Origin: Mucilaginibacter sp. UR6-1
GTDB taxonomy: Bacteria > Bacteroidota > Bacteroidia > Sphingobacteriales > Sphingobacteriaceae
DNA length: 64,000 nucleotides
Direction of reading: 5' to 3'
NCBI RefSeq assembly: GCF_020880975.1
Contig: NZ_JAJIWP010000002.1
Span: 930,001 to 994,000 of the forward strand
The notes beneath the pieces are model-generated. The model was not told the DNA's origin, ran no database searches, and was given only the letters and a program-made list of their open reading frames with translations. Each line of letters begins with the position of its first letter. Within the stretch, counting starts at the first letter, position 1. Positions 53,801 to 62,957 of this stretch are shown in pieces. Position numbers and translations under genes: made by a program.

Positions 53801-54112
53801 ATTATTATATAATATAATAGGGTTAGCCCTCAAAAAAGTGTCCCTGAAAACCTGCTGGTGCAGCGTGTACCAAAGCTCATTCTCCTGCGCAAAACGGCGT
53901 ATCAGGCTATCATTCTTCATGTAATAGTAGATATCAAAGTGCGGCGTTTTATACACCTTGAAATCGAGCTTTTTATAACGTACTTTATTTTGACCGAAGT
54001 ACTGCGCCTTGCCTTGCTGCGGATTAAGTAATGCTAAAATCAACACACTTAAAAGCGCTAACATGTATCGGGCTGATTTGCCGGTTAAAATGCAGGTGTA
54101 AAGTTTGTTCAT
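50891..54112 (-). CDS. metalloprotease/beta-propeller/outer-membrane barrel fusion
   Basis: A 1073-residue envelope protein. Signal peptide about 1-36. Residues about 50-280 form a zinc-protease domain of the MA clan with His150-Glu151-Leu-Val-His154 and a third-ligand segment EGMAE at 181-185. Residues about 300-600 contain TolB-like PD40 blades (APSVSPDGKYITFLSS, AWSPDGKQFAFS, PSYSKDGKKIIFSSD). Residues about 690-1073 form a C-terminal beta barrel of the Omp85 surface-antigen type (ISLRVNLFGALILEPYFAIPF). The protein would sit in the outer membrane with the protease in or exposed from the periplasm. Confidence 0.85.
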   Translation of the reverse strand: MNKLYTCILTGKSARYMLALLSVLILALLNPQQGKAQYFGQNKVRYKKLDFKVYKTPHFDIYYYMKNDSLIRRFAQENELWYTLHQQVFRDTFLRANPIILYNNHPDFQQTTAIDGEISVGTGGVTEGLKNRVVMPIMETNHTTRHVLGHELVHAFQYHILLGKDSTSYENLNNIPLWMIEGMAEYLSIGKKDAYTAMWMRDAYLNKDIPTVKDLTESNKYFPYRYGEAFWSFIGSTYGDTVIVPFFKNTARFGLQYGIRRTFGYDDKTLSTLWKNSIEATYKPMLKDTAQKAIGFKVIDNKNGSDMNVAPSVSPDGKYITFLSSKDLFSIDLFLADAKTGKIIKKLTSKISNTHIDEFNFIESAGAWSPDGKQFAFSVFNKGRNQMVVIDIPSGRMRHNIPMGKAEQFSNLSWSPDGKNVVFQGLYEGQGDLYSYNFDTKKVTQLTNDKYSDYQPSYSKDGKKIIFSSDRTTYDKGTAQDIPFNLAELDLVTGKVTDIKVFDGANNLNPQYSADGSKIYFLSNQDGFRNLYSYELATGKTDRLTSYFTGISGITEFSPALSVSNNDDVVYSYYRAQKYTLYNAKATDFKAENVQSGVVDFTAGMLPPPRSVGVDLINSNLNNFLAYPRLRTDSIKSAPYKPMFKLDALASSGIGIGVNSFYGTGLSSGIQGIFSDILGQNQLYAAASVNGQIYDFGAQVAYINQKGRWDKGISVSHIPYQFGFYNTSVGTQEINGNQERVYNEDSYVIRNFEDAINLFTSYPISRINRVQFGVGASYNTYRTDRYRNTYVIDTTTSALYYYNYERKKIPNSEVENLGFGFNLNSFALLNSSVALIGDNSFFGIAAPLNGFRYHIEAQYVFGTYKFFAPTVDLRKYVRVAPVTFAARLYGTGRFGENNLYPLYVGYPFLIRGYESQSFYNADRLPSNGFGFNQLSGSRIAVANFEIRLPFTGPEKLAQIKSNFLFTDLNLFFDAGLAWNSGNQIKFQKGPDFVGYDVLRNENGVPVIDGNGQTIEDRNTPLYNTNQRVPALSAGISLRVNLFGALILEPYFAIPFNRTDVKKPVFGFNFTPGW

Positions 54113-54176
54113 AAACGCTATGATAGAATGAAGCTAATTTACTGAAATATACAAGGTTTAGTTATAAGCGCAAAAA

Positions 54177-56504
54177 TTATTGGCCGGGTGGCGGTGTTTC
54201 GCCGCCATCAGGGTTATCCGGCAAGGTAAGTACAGGGTCTGTCGCGGTTGAATCTGTGCTTACTTCGGTGCTGTCGGTAGCGGCGGTATCAACCCTGATG
54301 CGTGGCGACGGGCACATATATTGTTTGGTGATCTTAACCCACGGCTTAGGGAACAGCCCTTCGGTATATCCCGATTTTGGATCGGCGTAAACCATCTCCA
54401 TAAACTTACCGAATATCGGCAACGCGGTGCGCGAGCCTTCACCTGTTTCAGATGTTTTAAAGTGAACGCTGCGGTCATCGGCACCTACCCAAACACCGGT
54501 AACCAGGTCTTTGGTGATGCCCATATACCAGCCGTCCACATAGTCGGATGATGTTCCGGTTTTACCGCCTATCTGGTTATTCTTTTTCCAGAGGTCGTAC
54601 TCCCAAAGTGCTTGTGATGTACCACCCGGTTCTTCCATACCACCCCTGAACATGTAGAGCATCAGCCAGGCGGTTTCCTCACTGATCACGCGCTCTTTCT
54701 TTAGTTCAAATTCCTCAATCACATTACCCTGATGGTCGGTGATGCGGGTTACCAATAATGGGTCGAGCTTTTCACCCTTGTTCAAAAAGGTGCTGTAAGC
54801 GCGTACCATTTCGTATACCGATACATCGTTTGACCCTAATGATACCGATGGTACCGATTTCAGATAACTGTCTATACCGCATTTGTGGGCGTACTCAACA
54901 ACCTTATCCCAACCCACCTGTTCGGTAAGTTGTGCGGTGATGGAGTTTACCGACCGCCCCATAGCCCAGCGTAACGACATTTCGCGGTACGAGAAATTAA
55001 AGTCGGCATTATTGGGCGACCATTCCTCGTCCTTTCCTTCATCCTTATAACGGATGGTTACCGGTTTATCAGTAAACTTGTCGCAGGGGGTAAAGCCGTT
55101 GTCCAGCGCGGTAAGGTAGGCAAATGGCTTAAAGGTTGAGCCTGCCTGGCGCTTGGCTTGTATAACGTGGTCGTAATTAAAATGCTTATAGTCAATACCG
55201 CCTACCCAAACTTTTATTTTTCCGGTGGATGGCTCAAGTGTCATCATGCCGGTATTAAGTATACGGGCGTAATACTTGATAGAGTCGATGCTTGAAAATG
55301 TCGTATCCTGGTCGCCTTTCCAGGTAAAAACACGCATCCTTTTCTTGGTGTTAAAGTACTCCTGTATCTTGGTAGTATCTCCGTTATATTTCTTTTTCAG
55401 GATGCTGTAGATAGGCAGGCGCTGTTCGGCTTTCAGTATAAAATCTTTTATTTCGTTGCCTTTTGAGTCGCGCCACGGGTTTTGCTTGCCCCACACGTTA
55501 TTAAACCTGCGCTGTAACGATTTCATCTTATCGGCCACGGCCTCCTCTGCATATTTTTGCAGGCGCGAGTCAATGGTGGTATAGATCTTCAGGCCATCCT
55601 CGTAAAGGTTATAATCATTTTCCTTACACCATTTATCCAGCCATTTTTCAACAGCGCGTCGCAGGTACGAATCGCCGTGCGAATCCTGATCTACATAGCT
55701 CAGATCAAGTTTCATGGGCGCTTTGCTGTAGCGTTGCTGCTCTGCCTCGCTGATAAAGTTATACTTATGCATCTGCGCCAAAACAATATTACGGCGTTCT
55801 GTTGATCTCTCAGGGTTACGGATAGGGTTGTATGTAGAGGTGGCTTTCAGCATCCCGATCAGCGTTGCCGCCTGTGCCGGGTCAACCTTATCGGGCTGTT
55901 GGTTAAAATACTTTAAGGTAGCCGTTTTTATACCAAAAGAGTTGTTACCGAAGGGCACCGTGTTAAAGTACATGGTAAGTATTTGCTGCTTGGTATAAAG
56001 GTGCTCTATTTTATAAGCGGTAAGCCACTCTTTAAATTTATAGATCACGGTACCCAGGCCCGGTACCCTGCTTAATACACCTCTTGATTTCTTTTTACGG
56101 GTGCTGAACAGGTTTTTAGCCAATTGCTGCGTAATGGTGCTGCCCCCCCGGCGATCGCCTTGCGCGGTTGATACCATACTGCTGAAAAATGACAGAAAAT
56201 CGACACCGCCGTGGCTGTAAAAGCGTGAATCTTCGGTAGCTACAAGCGCATTTATCAGGTTAGGGGAGATGTTTTTATAGTCAACCGGTGAGCGGTTCTC
56301 TTTGTAAAATTGACCTATCAGTTTGCCATCTGCCGTATATACCTCTGAACCTACTGACATGGTGGGCGTTTTGATGTCCTCCATATCAGGCGAATAGCCG
56401 AACAACCATAAAAAGTTAAGTTCGATGGCGCAGAAAAAGATAATTACAAAATATATAAATATAACAAGATAGCGCAGGACGCGGTACTTTATGCGTTTGA
56501 ACAT
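54177..56504 (-). CDS. class A penicillin-binding protein (PBP1A type)
   Basis: A 775-residue bifunctional peptidoglycan synthase: membrane anchor about 10-38, GT51 glycosyltransferase with Glu91 in ATEDSRFYSHGG and GGSTITQQLAKNLF, and transpeptidase with Ser456-Thr-Phe-Lys459, the SVNS motif and GGKTGTS. A short Thr/Asp/Pro-rich tail ends the protein. It polymerises and cross-links murein in the periplasm. All catalytic motifs are intact. Confidence 0.95.
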   Translation of the reverse strand: MFKRIKYRVLRYLVIFIYFVIIFFCAIELNFLWLFGYSPDMEDIKTPTMSVGSEVYTADGKLIGQFYKENRSPVDYKNISPNLINALVATEDSRFYSHGGVDFLSFFSSMVSTAQGDRRGGSTITQQLAKNLFSTRKKKSRGVLSRVPGLGTVIYKFKEWLTAYKIEHLYTKQQILTMYFNTVPFGNNSFGIKTATLKYFNQQPDKVDPAQAATLIGMLKATSTYNPIRNPERSTERRNIVLAQMHKYNFISEAEQQRYSKAPMKLDLSYVDQDSHGDSYLRRAVEKWLDKWCKENDYNLYEDGLKIYTTIDSRLQKYAEEAVADKMKSLQRRFNNVWGKQNPWRDSKGNEIKDFILKAEQRLPIYSILKKKYNGDTTKIQEYFNTKKRMRVFTWKGDQDTTFSSIDSIKYYARILNTGMMTLEPSTGKIKVWVGGIDYKHFNYDHVIQAKRQAGSTFKPFAYLTALDNGFTPCDKFTDKPVTIRYKDEGKDEEWSPNNADFNFSYREMSLRWAMGRSVNSITAQLTEQVGWDKVVEYAHKCGIDSYLKSVPSVSLGSNDVSVYEMVRAYSTFLNKGEKLDPLLVTRITDHQGNVIEEFELKKERVISEETAWLMLYMFRGGMEEPGGTSQALWEYDLWKKNNQIGGKTGTSSDYVDGWYMGITKDLVTGVWVGADDRSVHFKTSETGEGSRTALPIFGKFMEMVYADPKSGYTEGLFPKPWVKITKQYMCPSPRIRVDTAATDSTEVSTDSTATDPVLTLPDNPDGGETPPPGQ

Positions 56505-56596
56505 TTGGTAAAGATGTAAAATTATGAAGCTAAATCATAACGGGATAACAAAATTTAACAACGTAAACCGGGCATCTAAATTTTATAAAACACAAA

Positions 56597-58840
56597 TTAT
56601 TTTTGGGCTGATGCTGCTGCCTGCTGTTGTTTTGAGGTGGGTTTTTCCAGATCCTGCATAAAAAGCTTGTTGGCCATAGTGCCGGTAAATACCTCAAAAT
56701 CTCCGCCTTTGGCAATATCGCTGTAGTTGAGGTATAGTTTATTATAGCCGCTTTTATCAAGGTTCATGCCCTGCAGGTAAAAGTTTTTGCGGGTAATAGC
56801 CGTGCCTCCGTTAAGTATTGTAAATTGTTTGTTGTTGGGCAGGCTGATGCCGGCCTTATCAAACTGGGGCAGGCCAATGTAGTATTGCCCGCCGGGCACC
56901 AGGCTGTAAAAACCCAAACTATTCATAATATACCAGGCTGATATTTGTCCGTTATAATCATTACCACTTAAACCTGAAGCATCGGGCGCGTAAAGTTGGT
57001 TTATGATACGATTAATATAGCTCTGCGTTTTCTGCGGATTATCAGTGAATGCGTACAAATAAGGCATAAAGTTATTGTACAGGTATGCCACGCTGAACTG
57101 CCCAGTAAAGCCATCAATATAAGTTGGGTGCTCGGTAAGTGTGCCAAAAAAGCTATCCAGTTTTTCCTCAAAGGCGTCTTTACCGCCCATGGTTTCTAAC
57201 AGTGCTTCTTCATCATGCGGTACCATAAAAGTGTATTGCCAGCCGTTGCCACGTTCGTAAGCTGCGGTGTCAACAGGTTTAAATGGCTCCCTGAATTTAT
57301 CACCTGTTTTAGGCTGAAAAAAGCCGGTGGTTTTGTTGAACACATTTTTCCATGATGATGCAAGGCGATAATACTCGGTTGATTCCTGCGGCTTTTTCAA
57401 CGCTTGCGCCATTTGTGCAGCCAGCCAGTTGTAATAGCTGTAATACAAGGTTTTGCTAATTGATAAAGGCTGATCGGCAGGTATAAAGCCATTTTGTTTT
57501 AAACCCTCATTATTCAAAACATCTAATGAAGTTCGTAGCTGTATGTATGCCTTGTCGACATCAAAGCCTTTAATCCCTTTTGCCAGCGCATCCACTATCA
57601 ATTCGTTAAAAGCAAGGCTTCCGTTTAATTTAGTTGCCTGGTAGCTTTTAATAAAATCGGTAACACGTTTATGGTCGGTAAGCGTAAGTATCTGATAGCG
57701 CGTGCCAAATGTGTTTAAGGTGCTTACATCATAATGGGTATAACCTTCGGCTTTAGCTGTTTGGTTATTACCTGTGCTGTAGGTGCCATCGGCATCGCTG
57801 GCAATATTGGGGGTAAGCATGGTATGGTACAGCGCGGTGTAAAAGGTGTTCTGCTTCAAGGCGGCAAAATCAGGCAGCTTTACAGTTTTGGGTGATGGCC
57901 TGCCATAAGGATTATAGGTAGCAGGGGGCGCTTCTTCAACCCTTGGCACCGGCGGAGCGCCGCCGATAACTTCCATTTTCCCTAATTCGGTAAACCAGGC
58001 TGCACGGGCGGCCTTTTGTACTTTACGCAGATCAAAATCGGGCATTTCTGCATCAAGGTTCTTTAATGCCCCGGCGATGCTCACGTGCGACAAGCCGGTA
58101 CGGATAGCCACCTCTCCCGGATCATCAAACTGAACATACATCTTTACATCGGTACCTGATGCCTTTTTTTGCTCTGTTTGCACAGCGCCGTTTACCGCGA
58201 TGCCATACGTTTTAAAGGGTTTTGAAAATTTAGCATAGAAGTAAGTTTGGCGCTGGCTCCCGATAGTGCCCGATGTGCGGAAGCCACGTAATTCACGGTC
58301 GTTTACTACCTCTATCTCACTGTTCAGCACATCACCACCGTATTGCAGGTCTATAACAATATTGGCTTTAGGGGCCGTCGGGAAATCATATACCTGTAAA
58401 CCCGCACGTGTAGTAGCGGTTAATTCAGCTTCTATTTTATTATTCAGTTCAACGCTGTAAAACCCTACCGATGCCTTTTCATTCTTTTTTTTAAAGGATA
58501 TTGCGCGTTTTGTCTGGCTCAGCACAGGCTCGCCTATAACAGGCATAAATAAAATTTCACTGTGTGGCAGGCCGGCAGCATCAGCATAAATAGCGTGGGT
58601 AAAGCCATGTATGGTACTATCAGTATATAAGTATCCGTTTTGCATGGCGCCCGTTACAGGGGTAAGTAACACCATGCCATAAGGCGTTGCCGCGCCGGGG
58701 TAGGAGTGGCCGCTACCTGCCGTGCCAATAAAGGTGTTTACAAGCGGTGTATAATCCCTTTTTTTTTGTGCCGATGCAGTAATAGTGGCAAATAACAAAA
58801 TTACCGCTGCTGCCTGTGCACTGCTGTATGTAAACTTCAT
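56597..58840 (-). CDS. GH92-like secreted protein with altered catalytic motifs
   Basis: A 747-residue secreted protein (signal peptide about 1-24, ending ASAQ) of the GH92 alpha-mannosidase family by overall layout: GTAGSGHSYPGAATPYGMV near residue 38 and WQYTFMVPHDEEALLETMGG near 535. The usual catalytic stretches differ: GNGWQY is preceded by Arg where the acid Glu is expected, and the C-terminal signature reads GNDYNGQISAWY rather than GN-acid-acid-x-GQ. It could be inactive or have a changed specificity. Normal GH92 length. Confidence 0.78.
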   Translation of the reverse strand: MKFTYSSAQAAAVILLFATITASAQKKRDYTPLVNTFIGTAGSGHSYPGAATPYGMVLLTPVTGAMQNGYLYTDSTIHGFTHAIYADAAGLPHSEILFMPVIGEPVLSQTKRAISFKKKNEKASVGFYSVELNNKIEAELTATTRAGLQVYDFPTAPKANIVIDLQYGGDVLNSEIEVVNDRELRGFRTSGTIGSQRQTYFYAKFSKPFKTYGIAVNGAVQTEQKKASGTDVKMYVQFDDPGEVAIRTGLSHVSIAGALKNLDAEMPDFDLRKVQKAARAAWFTELGKMEVIGGAPPVPRVEEAPPATYNPYGRPSPKTVKLPDFAALKQNTFYTALYHTMLTPNIASDADGTYSTGNNQTAKAEGYTHYDVSTLNTFGTRYQILTLTDHKRVTDFIKSYQATKLNGSLAFNELIVDALAKGIKGFDVDKAYIQLRTSLDVLNNEGLKQNGFIPADQPLSISKTLYYSYYNWLAAQMAQALKKPQESTEYYRLASSWKNVFNKTTGFFQPKTGDKFREPFKPVDTAAYERGNGWQYTFMVPHDEEALLETMGGKDAFEEKLDSFFGTLTEHPTYIDGFTGQFSVAYLYNNFMPYLYAFTDNPQKTQSYINRIINQLYAPDASGLSGNDYNGQISAWYIMNSLGFYSLVPGGQYYIGLPQFDKAGISLPNNKQFTILNGGTAITRKNFYLQGMNLDKSGYNKLYLNYSDIAKGGDFEVFTGTMANKLFMQDLEKPTSKQQQAAASAQK

Positions 58841-58955
58841 GGAGGTTATGTAGAAATTACCGTTTATGAACGCAAAATAAGGTGTTTATTTTATTGATAC
58901 GTAAATAAAAACAGTTTATGCTACATGGGAGGTAAAAAAATCACCCAATAACCAA

Positions 58956-59732
58956 TCAGTTAATGGTAAAGCTATCCGCATCCTTTAAAAAAGGTAACGC
59001 GCGGCGTGTTTTCTCCAGTTCAATTGCGGCAATGGTGAAGGTATAAAGGTCTTCTTCATCACGTTTGTAATAGATCACCTTGCCGTTCGGGTCAATACAG
59101 GTTGAATCTCCGGAGTGGTAAACCTCGTTGCCATCATGCCCTACACGGTTTACGGCTACCACATAACTTTGATTTTCTACCGCACGTGCCGGTATCAGCG
59201 TACGCCAGTGCAAGGCCCGGCGCTCGGGCCAGTTGGCTACAATCAGCAGCAAGTCATACTCGCCGTTTACATTACGCTGCCACACCGGGAAACGCAGGTC
59301 ATAGCATATCATGGGGCAAATATTCCAGCCTTTAAGGTCAACAATAAGGCGTTTGCTGCCCGCGGTAAACTTTTCGTGCTCTTTGCCCAGGGCAAATAAG
59401 TGGCGCTTATCATAATGCTCATGGCTGCCATCGGGGCGCATCCATACCAGGCGGTTATAGTATTTGTTGTTTTCTTTAATAATCAGACTGCCGGTTACCA
59501 CACAATCGTATTTTTTTGCAGTGGCGGCCATCCACTGTACGGTTTTGCCATCCATTTCCTCTGCCAATGGCTCAACATTCATCGTAAACCCGGTGTTGAA
59601 CATTTCGGGCAGAATGATCAGATCTGTTTTTTCACGGATGTTTGATAATCGCAAACTAATGTTCTGCAAGTTCTTATCGGCATTTTCCCAGAACAGGTAT
59701 CCCTGGAAAACAGTAATTTTCAGATTATCCAT
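58956..59732 (-). CDS. omega-amidase (nitrilase superfamily)
   Basis: A 258-residue cytosolic amidohydrolase with the Glu43-Lys109-Cys143 nitrilase triad (ILPEMFNTGF, HYDKRHLF, ICYDLRFP). The HYDKRHLF and YDLRFPVW variants point to the YafV/Nit2 omega-amidase group, which hydrolyses alpha-ketoglutaramate and alpha-ketosuccinamate. Its neighbour is a matching aminotransferase, which supports that role. Confidence 0.88.
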   Translation of the reverse strand: MDNLKITVFQGYLFWENADKNLQNISLRLSNIREKTDLIILPEMFNTGFTMNVEPLAEEMDGKTVQWMAATAKKYDCVVTGSLIIKENNKYYNRLVWMRPDGSHEHYDKRHLFALGKEHEKFTAGSKRLIVDLKGWNICPMICYDLRFPVWQRNVNGEYDLLLIVANWPERRALHWRTLIPARAVENQSYVVAVNRVGHDGNEVYHSGDSTCIDPNGKVIYYKRDEEDLYTFTIAAIELEKTRRALPFLKDADSFTIN

Positions 59733-59789
59733 AGGCAGGTACAGTTTAACCGCAAGGGTTAAATATTATCGCAATGTGTTAAAATTTAT

Positions 59790-60938
59790 TTAAACTTTAA
59801 TTAACCTATCAACGGCTTTATCTAAAGTTTCTTGTGTTTTGGCAAAACAAAAGCGTATCACCTTATAGTCTGTACCCTTGCTGTAAAAGGCCGATGTGGG
59901 TATGGCAGCCACGCCAAATTCCCTGGTCAGGCGTATCACAAAATCGGTGTCCTTTTCATCGATGATGTTGCTGTACAGCACTGATTGAAAGTACGATCCA
60001 TGGCAGGGCAGCAGTTCAAACCGGCTTTGCGCAAGCCCGGCCCTGAAATGGTCGCGCTTTTGTTGAAAAAAGCCGGGCAGGTAATTGTAATGCGCCTCAT
60101 TTTTTAAATACTCAGCCGCCGCGTATTGCATTGGCGTGTTTACGCTGAATACTAAAAACTGGTGTATCTTCCTGAATTCACGCGTAAGGTAAGCCGGGGC
60201 AATGCAATAGCCCAGCTTCCAGCCGGTAACATGGAAGGTTTTGCCCAGCGATGCGATGATAAAGCTACGGTCGCGCAGTTCGGCATAACGGGCCATGCTA
60301 TGGTGTGTTTGATCGTCAAATATCAGGTGCTCATACACCTCATCGCTCAAAATAAAAATATCCCTGTTGCTGATGATGCTGATGAGTTGGTCAATATCAT
60401 CCTTTTGCAAAATGGTAGCCGTAGGGTTATGCGGCGAGTTCAGGATGATCATCCGCGTGCGGTTGCTGATCAGCCTTTTAACCATTTCCCAATCAATGCG
60501 GTAATCGGGCGGTTCAAGTTGCAGTGATTTTACCAGGCCACCCATCATGCGTACAGCCGGAGCATAAGCATCATATGCGGGTTCAAAAATAATCACCTCG
60601 TCGTTCGGGTTTACTACGGTGCTTATAGCGGTGTAAATAGCTTGTGTACCACCTGCTGTAACGGTTATTTCCGTATCCGGATCGTAAACGCCGCCGTACA
60701 GCTTTTCAGTTTTGGCGGCAATAACCTCGCGCAGGCTCATTAACCCTGCCATCGGGGCGTATTGATTATGCCCGTTGTGCATGGCCTGGTTAACCAGTTC
60801 TTTCAGCTCGGCAGGACAATCATAGTCGGGGAAACCCTGCGACAGGTTGATAGCCCCCAGCTCAGCCGCCAGTGCCGACATGGTAGTAAAAATAGTAGTG
60901 CCCGTTTGCGGGAGTTTTGATATTATAGGTATCATCAA
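59790..60938 (-). CDS. methionine aminotransferase-like PLP enzyme
   Basis: A 382-residue class I/II aminotransferase of the YbdL/KAT type. INLSQGFPDYDCP near 30, NSPHNPTATIL near 167, SDEVYEHLIFD near 198 and PLP Lys233 in SLGKTFHVTGW are visible. YbdL-type enzymes transaminate methionine and aromatic amino acids; with glutamine as donor the product is alpha-ketoglutaramate, the substrate of the neighbouring omega-amidase. Same strand, upstream of the amidase by 57 bases. Confidence 0.9.
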   Translation of the reverse strand: MMIPIISKLPQTGTTIFTTMSALAAELGAINLSQGFPDYDCPAELKELVNQAMHNGHNQYAPMAGLMSLREVIAAKTEKLYGGVYDPDTEITVTAGGTQAIYTAISTVVNPNDEVIIFEPAYDAYAPAVRMMGGLVKSLQLEPPDYRIDWEMVKRLISNRTRMIILNSPHNPTATILQKDDIDQLISIISNRDIFILSDEVYEHLIFDDQTHHSMARYAELRDRSFIIASLGKTFHVTGWKLGYCIAPAYLTREFRKIHQFLVFSVNTPMQYAAAEYLKNEAHYNYLPGFFQQKRDHFRAGLAQSRFELLPCHGSYFQSVLYSNIIDEKDTDFVIRLTREFGVAAIPTSAFYSKGTDYKVIRFCFAKTQETLDKAVDRLIKV

Positions 60939-61109
60939 TGGCTAAAATACCGCAATAACTAAATTAATTACTTAATTGTTGAAAAATAGGGTGTTTATTT
61001 TACACTTTGGCCTTATCGATTGTCAGTAAGCAGTAATAACCGGGTTATGGCTTACAACCATAGGTTGGTTGTGTTTCAGCTTTAAGGTTTAATAACTACT
61101 TTAGTGGTT

Positions 61110-62087
61110 ATGAAGCCTGTTGAATTTTTGGCGGCCATTGCTGTGGCTGCAACCATTATATCGTGCCAGCAAAAAACTAAAAAGAATGATGTTCCGGTAG
61201 TTGGTTTTGTGGATGCCTTTGAGGATGCAACCATTGCGCAGGCCCGTACCGGTTTTACCGATGCCCTTAAAAAAGGTGGCTTTAGCGAGGATGCGCACAC
61301 CGTAAAAATTGAATACCGTAATGCCCAGGGCGATATTCCGCAGCTTACGCAGATTGTAAATTATTACGTTAGTGAGCAGGTTGATGTGTTGGCCACCTCC
61401 ACCACATTATCAACCGTAACGGCTTTACAAAAAAGCAAGACCATACCCGTATTCGCCATGGTATCGCCTGTGCCCGAGCGAATGAAAGTGCTTGACGCTA
61501 ACGGCAAAGCCCCGGCCAACCTTTTCGGTGCGCTGGAGAACCTGAATTATATTGATACCTCATTCTCTATCATACCTAAAATATTGAAGCCCAAAGCAGG
61601 GGCGAAGCTGGTTGTTGGCATGATATATAACCAGGCAGAGCCGCAATCGGCTGATGCGATGGAGCGCATAAAAGGTTTGGCTGCAAAATTGAACGTTAAC
61701 CTGGTAGCTTTGCCGCTCAATAATTCATCAGAAGCACCGCTGGTAACGCAATCATTATTAGGCAAAGGTATAGATGCCTTTTTCGCTAACCCTGATAATA
61801 CCGTGTTTGCCGCCTTTGAAACCATTAAAAAGAATTGCGATGCCAAAAACGTACCCATATTTACCAGTGAGGCCGGTTTGGTGCAACGCGGCGCGGTAGC
61901 CGCGTTTGGTGCCGATATTTACCAGTGGGGATACCAGGCCGGTGAGCAGGCGGTACAATATCTTAAAACACATAAAACTGATGGCCTGAAGCCTGAACTG
62001 GTGAAGATCAGGAAAAGGGTGTATAATGCGGAAGTAGCTAAAAAATATAAGCTAACCCTGCCATCAAATTTTGAAGCGATAAAATAG
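61110..62087 (+). CDS. ABC transporter substrate-binding lipoprotein (TrpX-like)
   Basis: A 325-residue envelope lipoprotein (signal peptide then IISC lipobox, Cys near residue 19) with the two-lobe binding-protein fold of the ABC_sub_bind (PF04392) family: GFTDALKKGGF, IEYRNAQGD, LATSTTLSTVTALQ and PVFAMVSPVP. Members related to TrpX bind tryptophan or tyrosine, but other ligands are known. Start ATG 61110 follows a GTG at 61104. It ends directly before the permease start (TAG then ATG). Confidence 0.88.
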   Translation: MKPVEFLAAIAVAATIISCQQKTKKNDVPVVGFVDAFEDATIAQARTGFTDALKKGGFSEDAHTVKIEYRNAQGDIPQLTQIVNYYVSEQVDVLATSTTLSTVTALQKSKTIPVFAMVSPVPERMKVLDANGKAPANLFGALENLNYIDTSFSIIPKILKPKAGAKLVVGMIYNQAEPQSADAMERIKGLAAKLNVNLVALPLNNSSEAPLVTQSLLGKGIDAFFANPDNTVFAAFETIKKNCDAKNVPIFTSEAGLVQRGAVAAFGADIYQWGYQAGEQAVQYLKTHKTDGLKPELVKIRKRVYNAEVAKKYKLTLPSNFEAIK

Positions 62088-62957
62088 ATGGATTTTTACC
62101 TAACCGCTTTATTGCAGGGTTTATGCTTTTCGGGCATTGCGCTGGGTATCTACATATCCATGAAGATATTTAACATCCCCGATATTACTACCGATGGCAG
62201 TTACACGCTTGGCGGCGCGGTTACGGCATTGCTGTTAACCCATCAGCAGCCGGTGTACATTGTTTTGCCGCTGGTGATATTGGCAGGTGCGCTGGCCGGT
62301 GCCATAACAGGCTTAATACATACCCGTTTAAAGGTAAACCCACTACTTGCCGGTATATTGGTAACCTATTCACTTTATTCAATAAACCTTACGCTGATGG
62401 GGCGCTCTAACATCCCGTTAATAGGTACTACTACCTTATTTGATAAATTGCCTTTATTGGCTGATCCGAACCGGAATACAGGCATCATCTTATCGTTTAT
62501 TGTGCTGTTGATTACCTTGTTAATAGGTTATCTGCTTAAAACAGATTTTGGCCTGGCCATGCGTGCAACCGGCAACAGCGAAACCATGATACGCGCCCTG
62601 GGCGTAAATACCAATAGCATGAAAATAGCGGGCCTTGCCCTTGCTAACGGGTTGATAGCCCTGAGCGGCTACCTCATGACGCAGTTTCAGGGCTTTGCCG
62701 ATATCAATATGGGTATCGGTATTGTAATAACCGGGCTTGGTTCGGTTATTATTGCCGAAACTGTTATCAACTGGCTGCGCATTACTTCGGCGTGGTTAAG
62801 TTTGGCAATGGTTATTGCCGGTGCCATTGCTTTCCAGATGGTATTGGCCGTAACGCTGAGCATCGGTGTTGATGCTAACCTGCTTAAACTGGTTACCGCG
62901 GTATTTGTACTGTTAATTGTAAGCTTGCCGCGTTTATCTTTTAGTAAAAGTTCATGA
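62088..62957 (+). CDS. ABC transporter permease
   Basis: A 289-residue inner-membrane permease with about eight to nine hydrophobic segments, of the LivH/TrpY type: MKIFNIPDITTDGSYTLGGAV near the start, GLALANGLIALSGYL in the middle with the EAA-like loop MRATGNSETMIRALGVN. It starts immediately after the binding-protein stop and overlaps the ATPase by four bases (ATGA). Confidence 0.9.
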   Translation: MDFYLTALLQGLCFSGIALGIYISMKIFNIPDITTDGSYTLGGAVTALLLTHQQPVYIVLPLVILAGALAGAITGLIHTRLKVNPLLAGILVTYSLYSINLTLMGRSNIPLIGTTTLFDKLPLLADPNRNTGIILSFIVLLITLLIGYLLKTDFGLAMRATGNSETMIRALGVNTNSMKIAGLALANGLIALSGYLMTQFQGFADINMGIGIVITGLGSVIIAETVINWLRITSAWLSLAMVIAGAIAFQMVLAVTLSIGVDANLLKLVTAVFVLLIVSLPRLSFSKSS

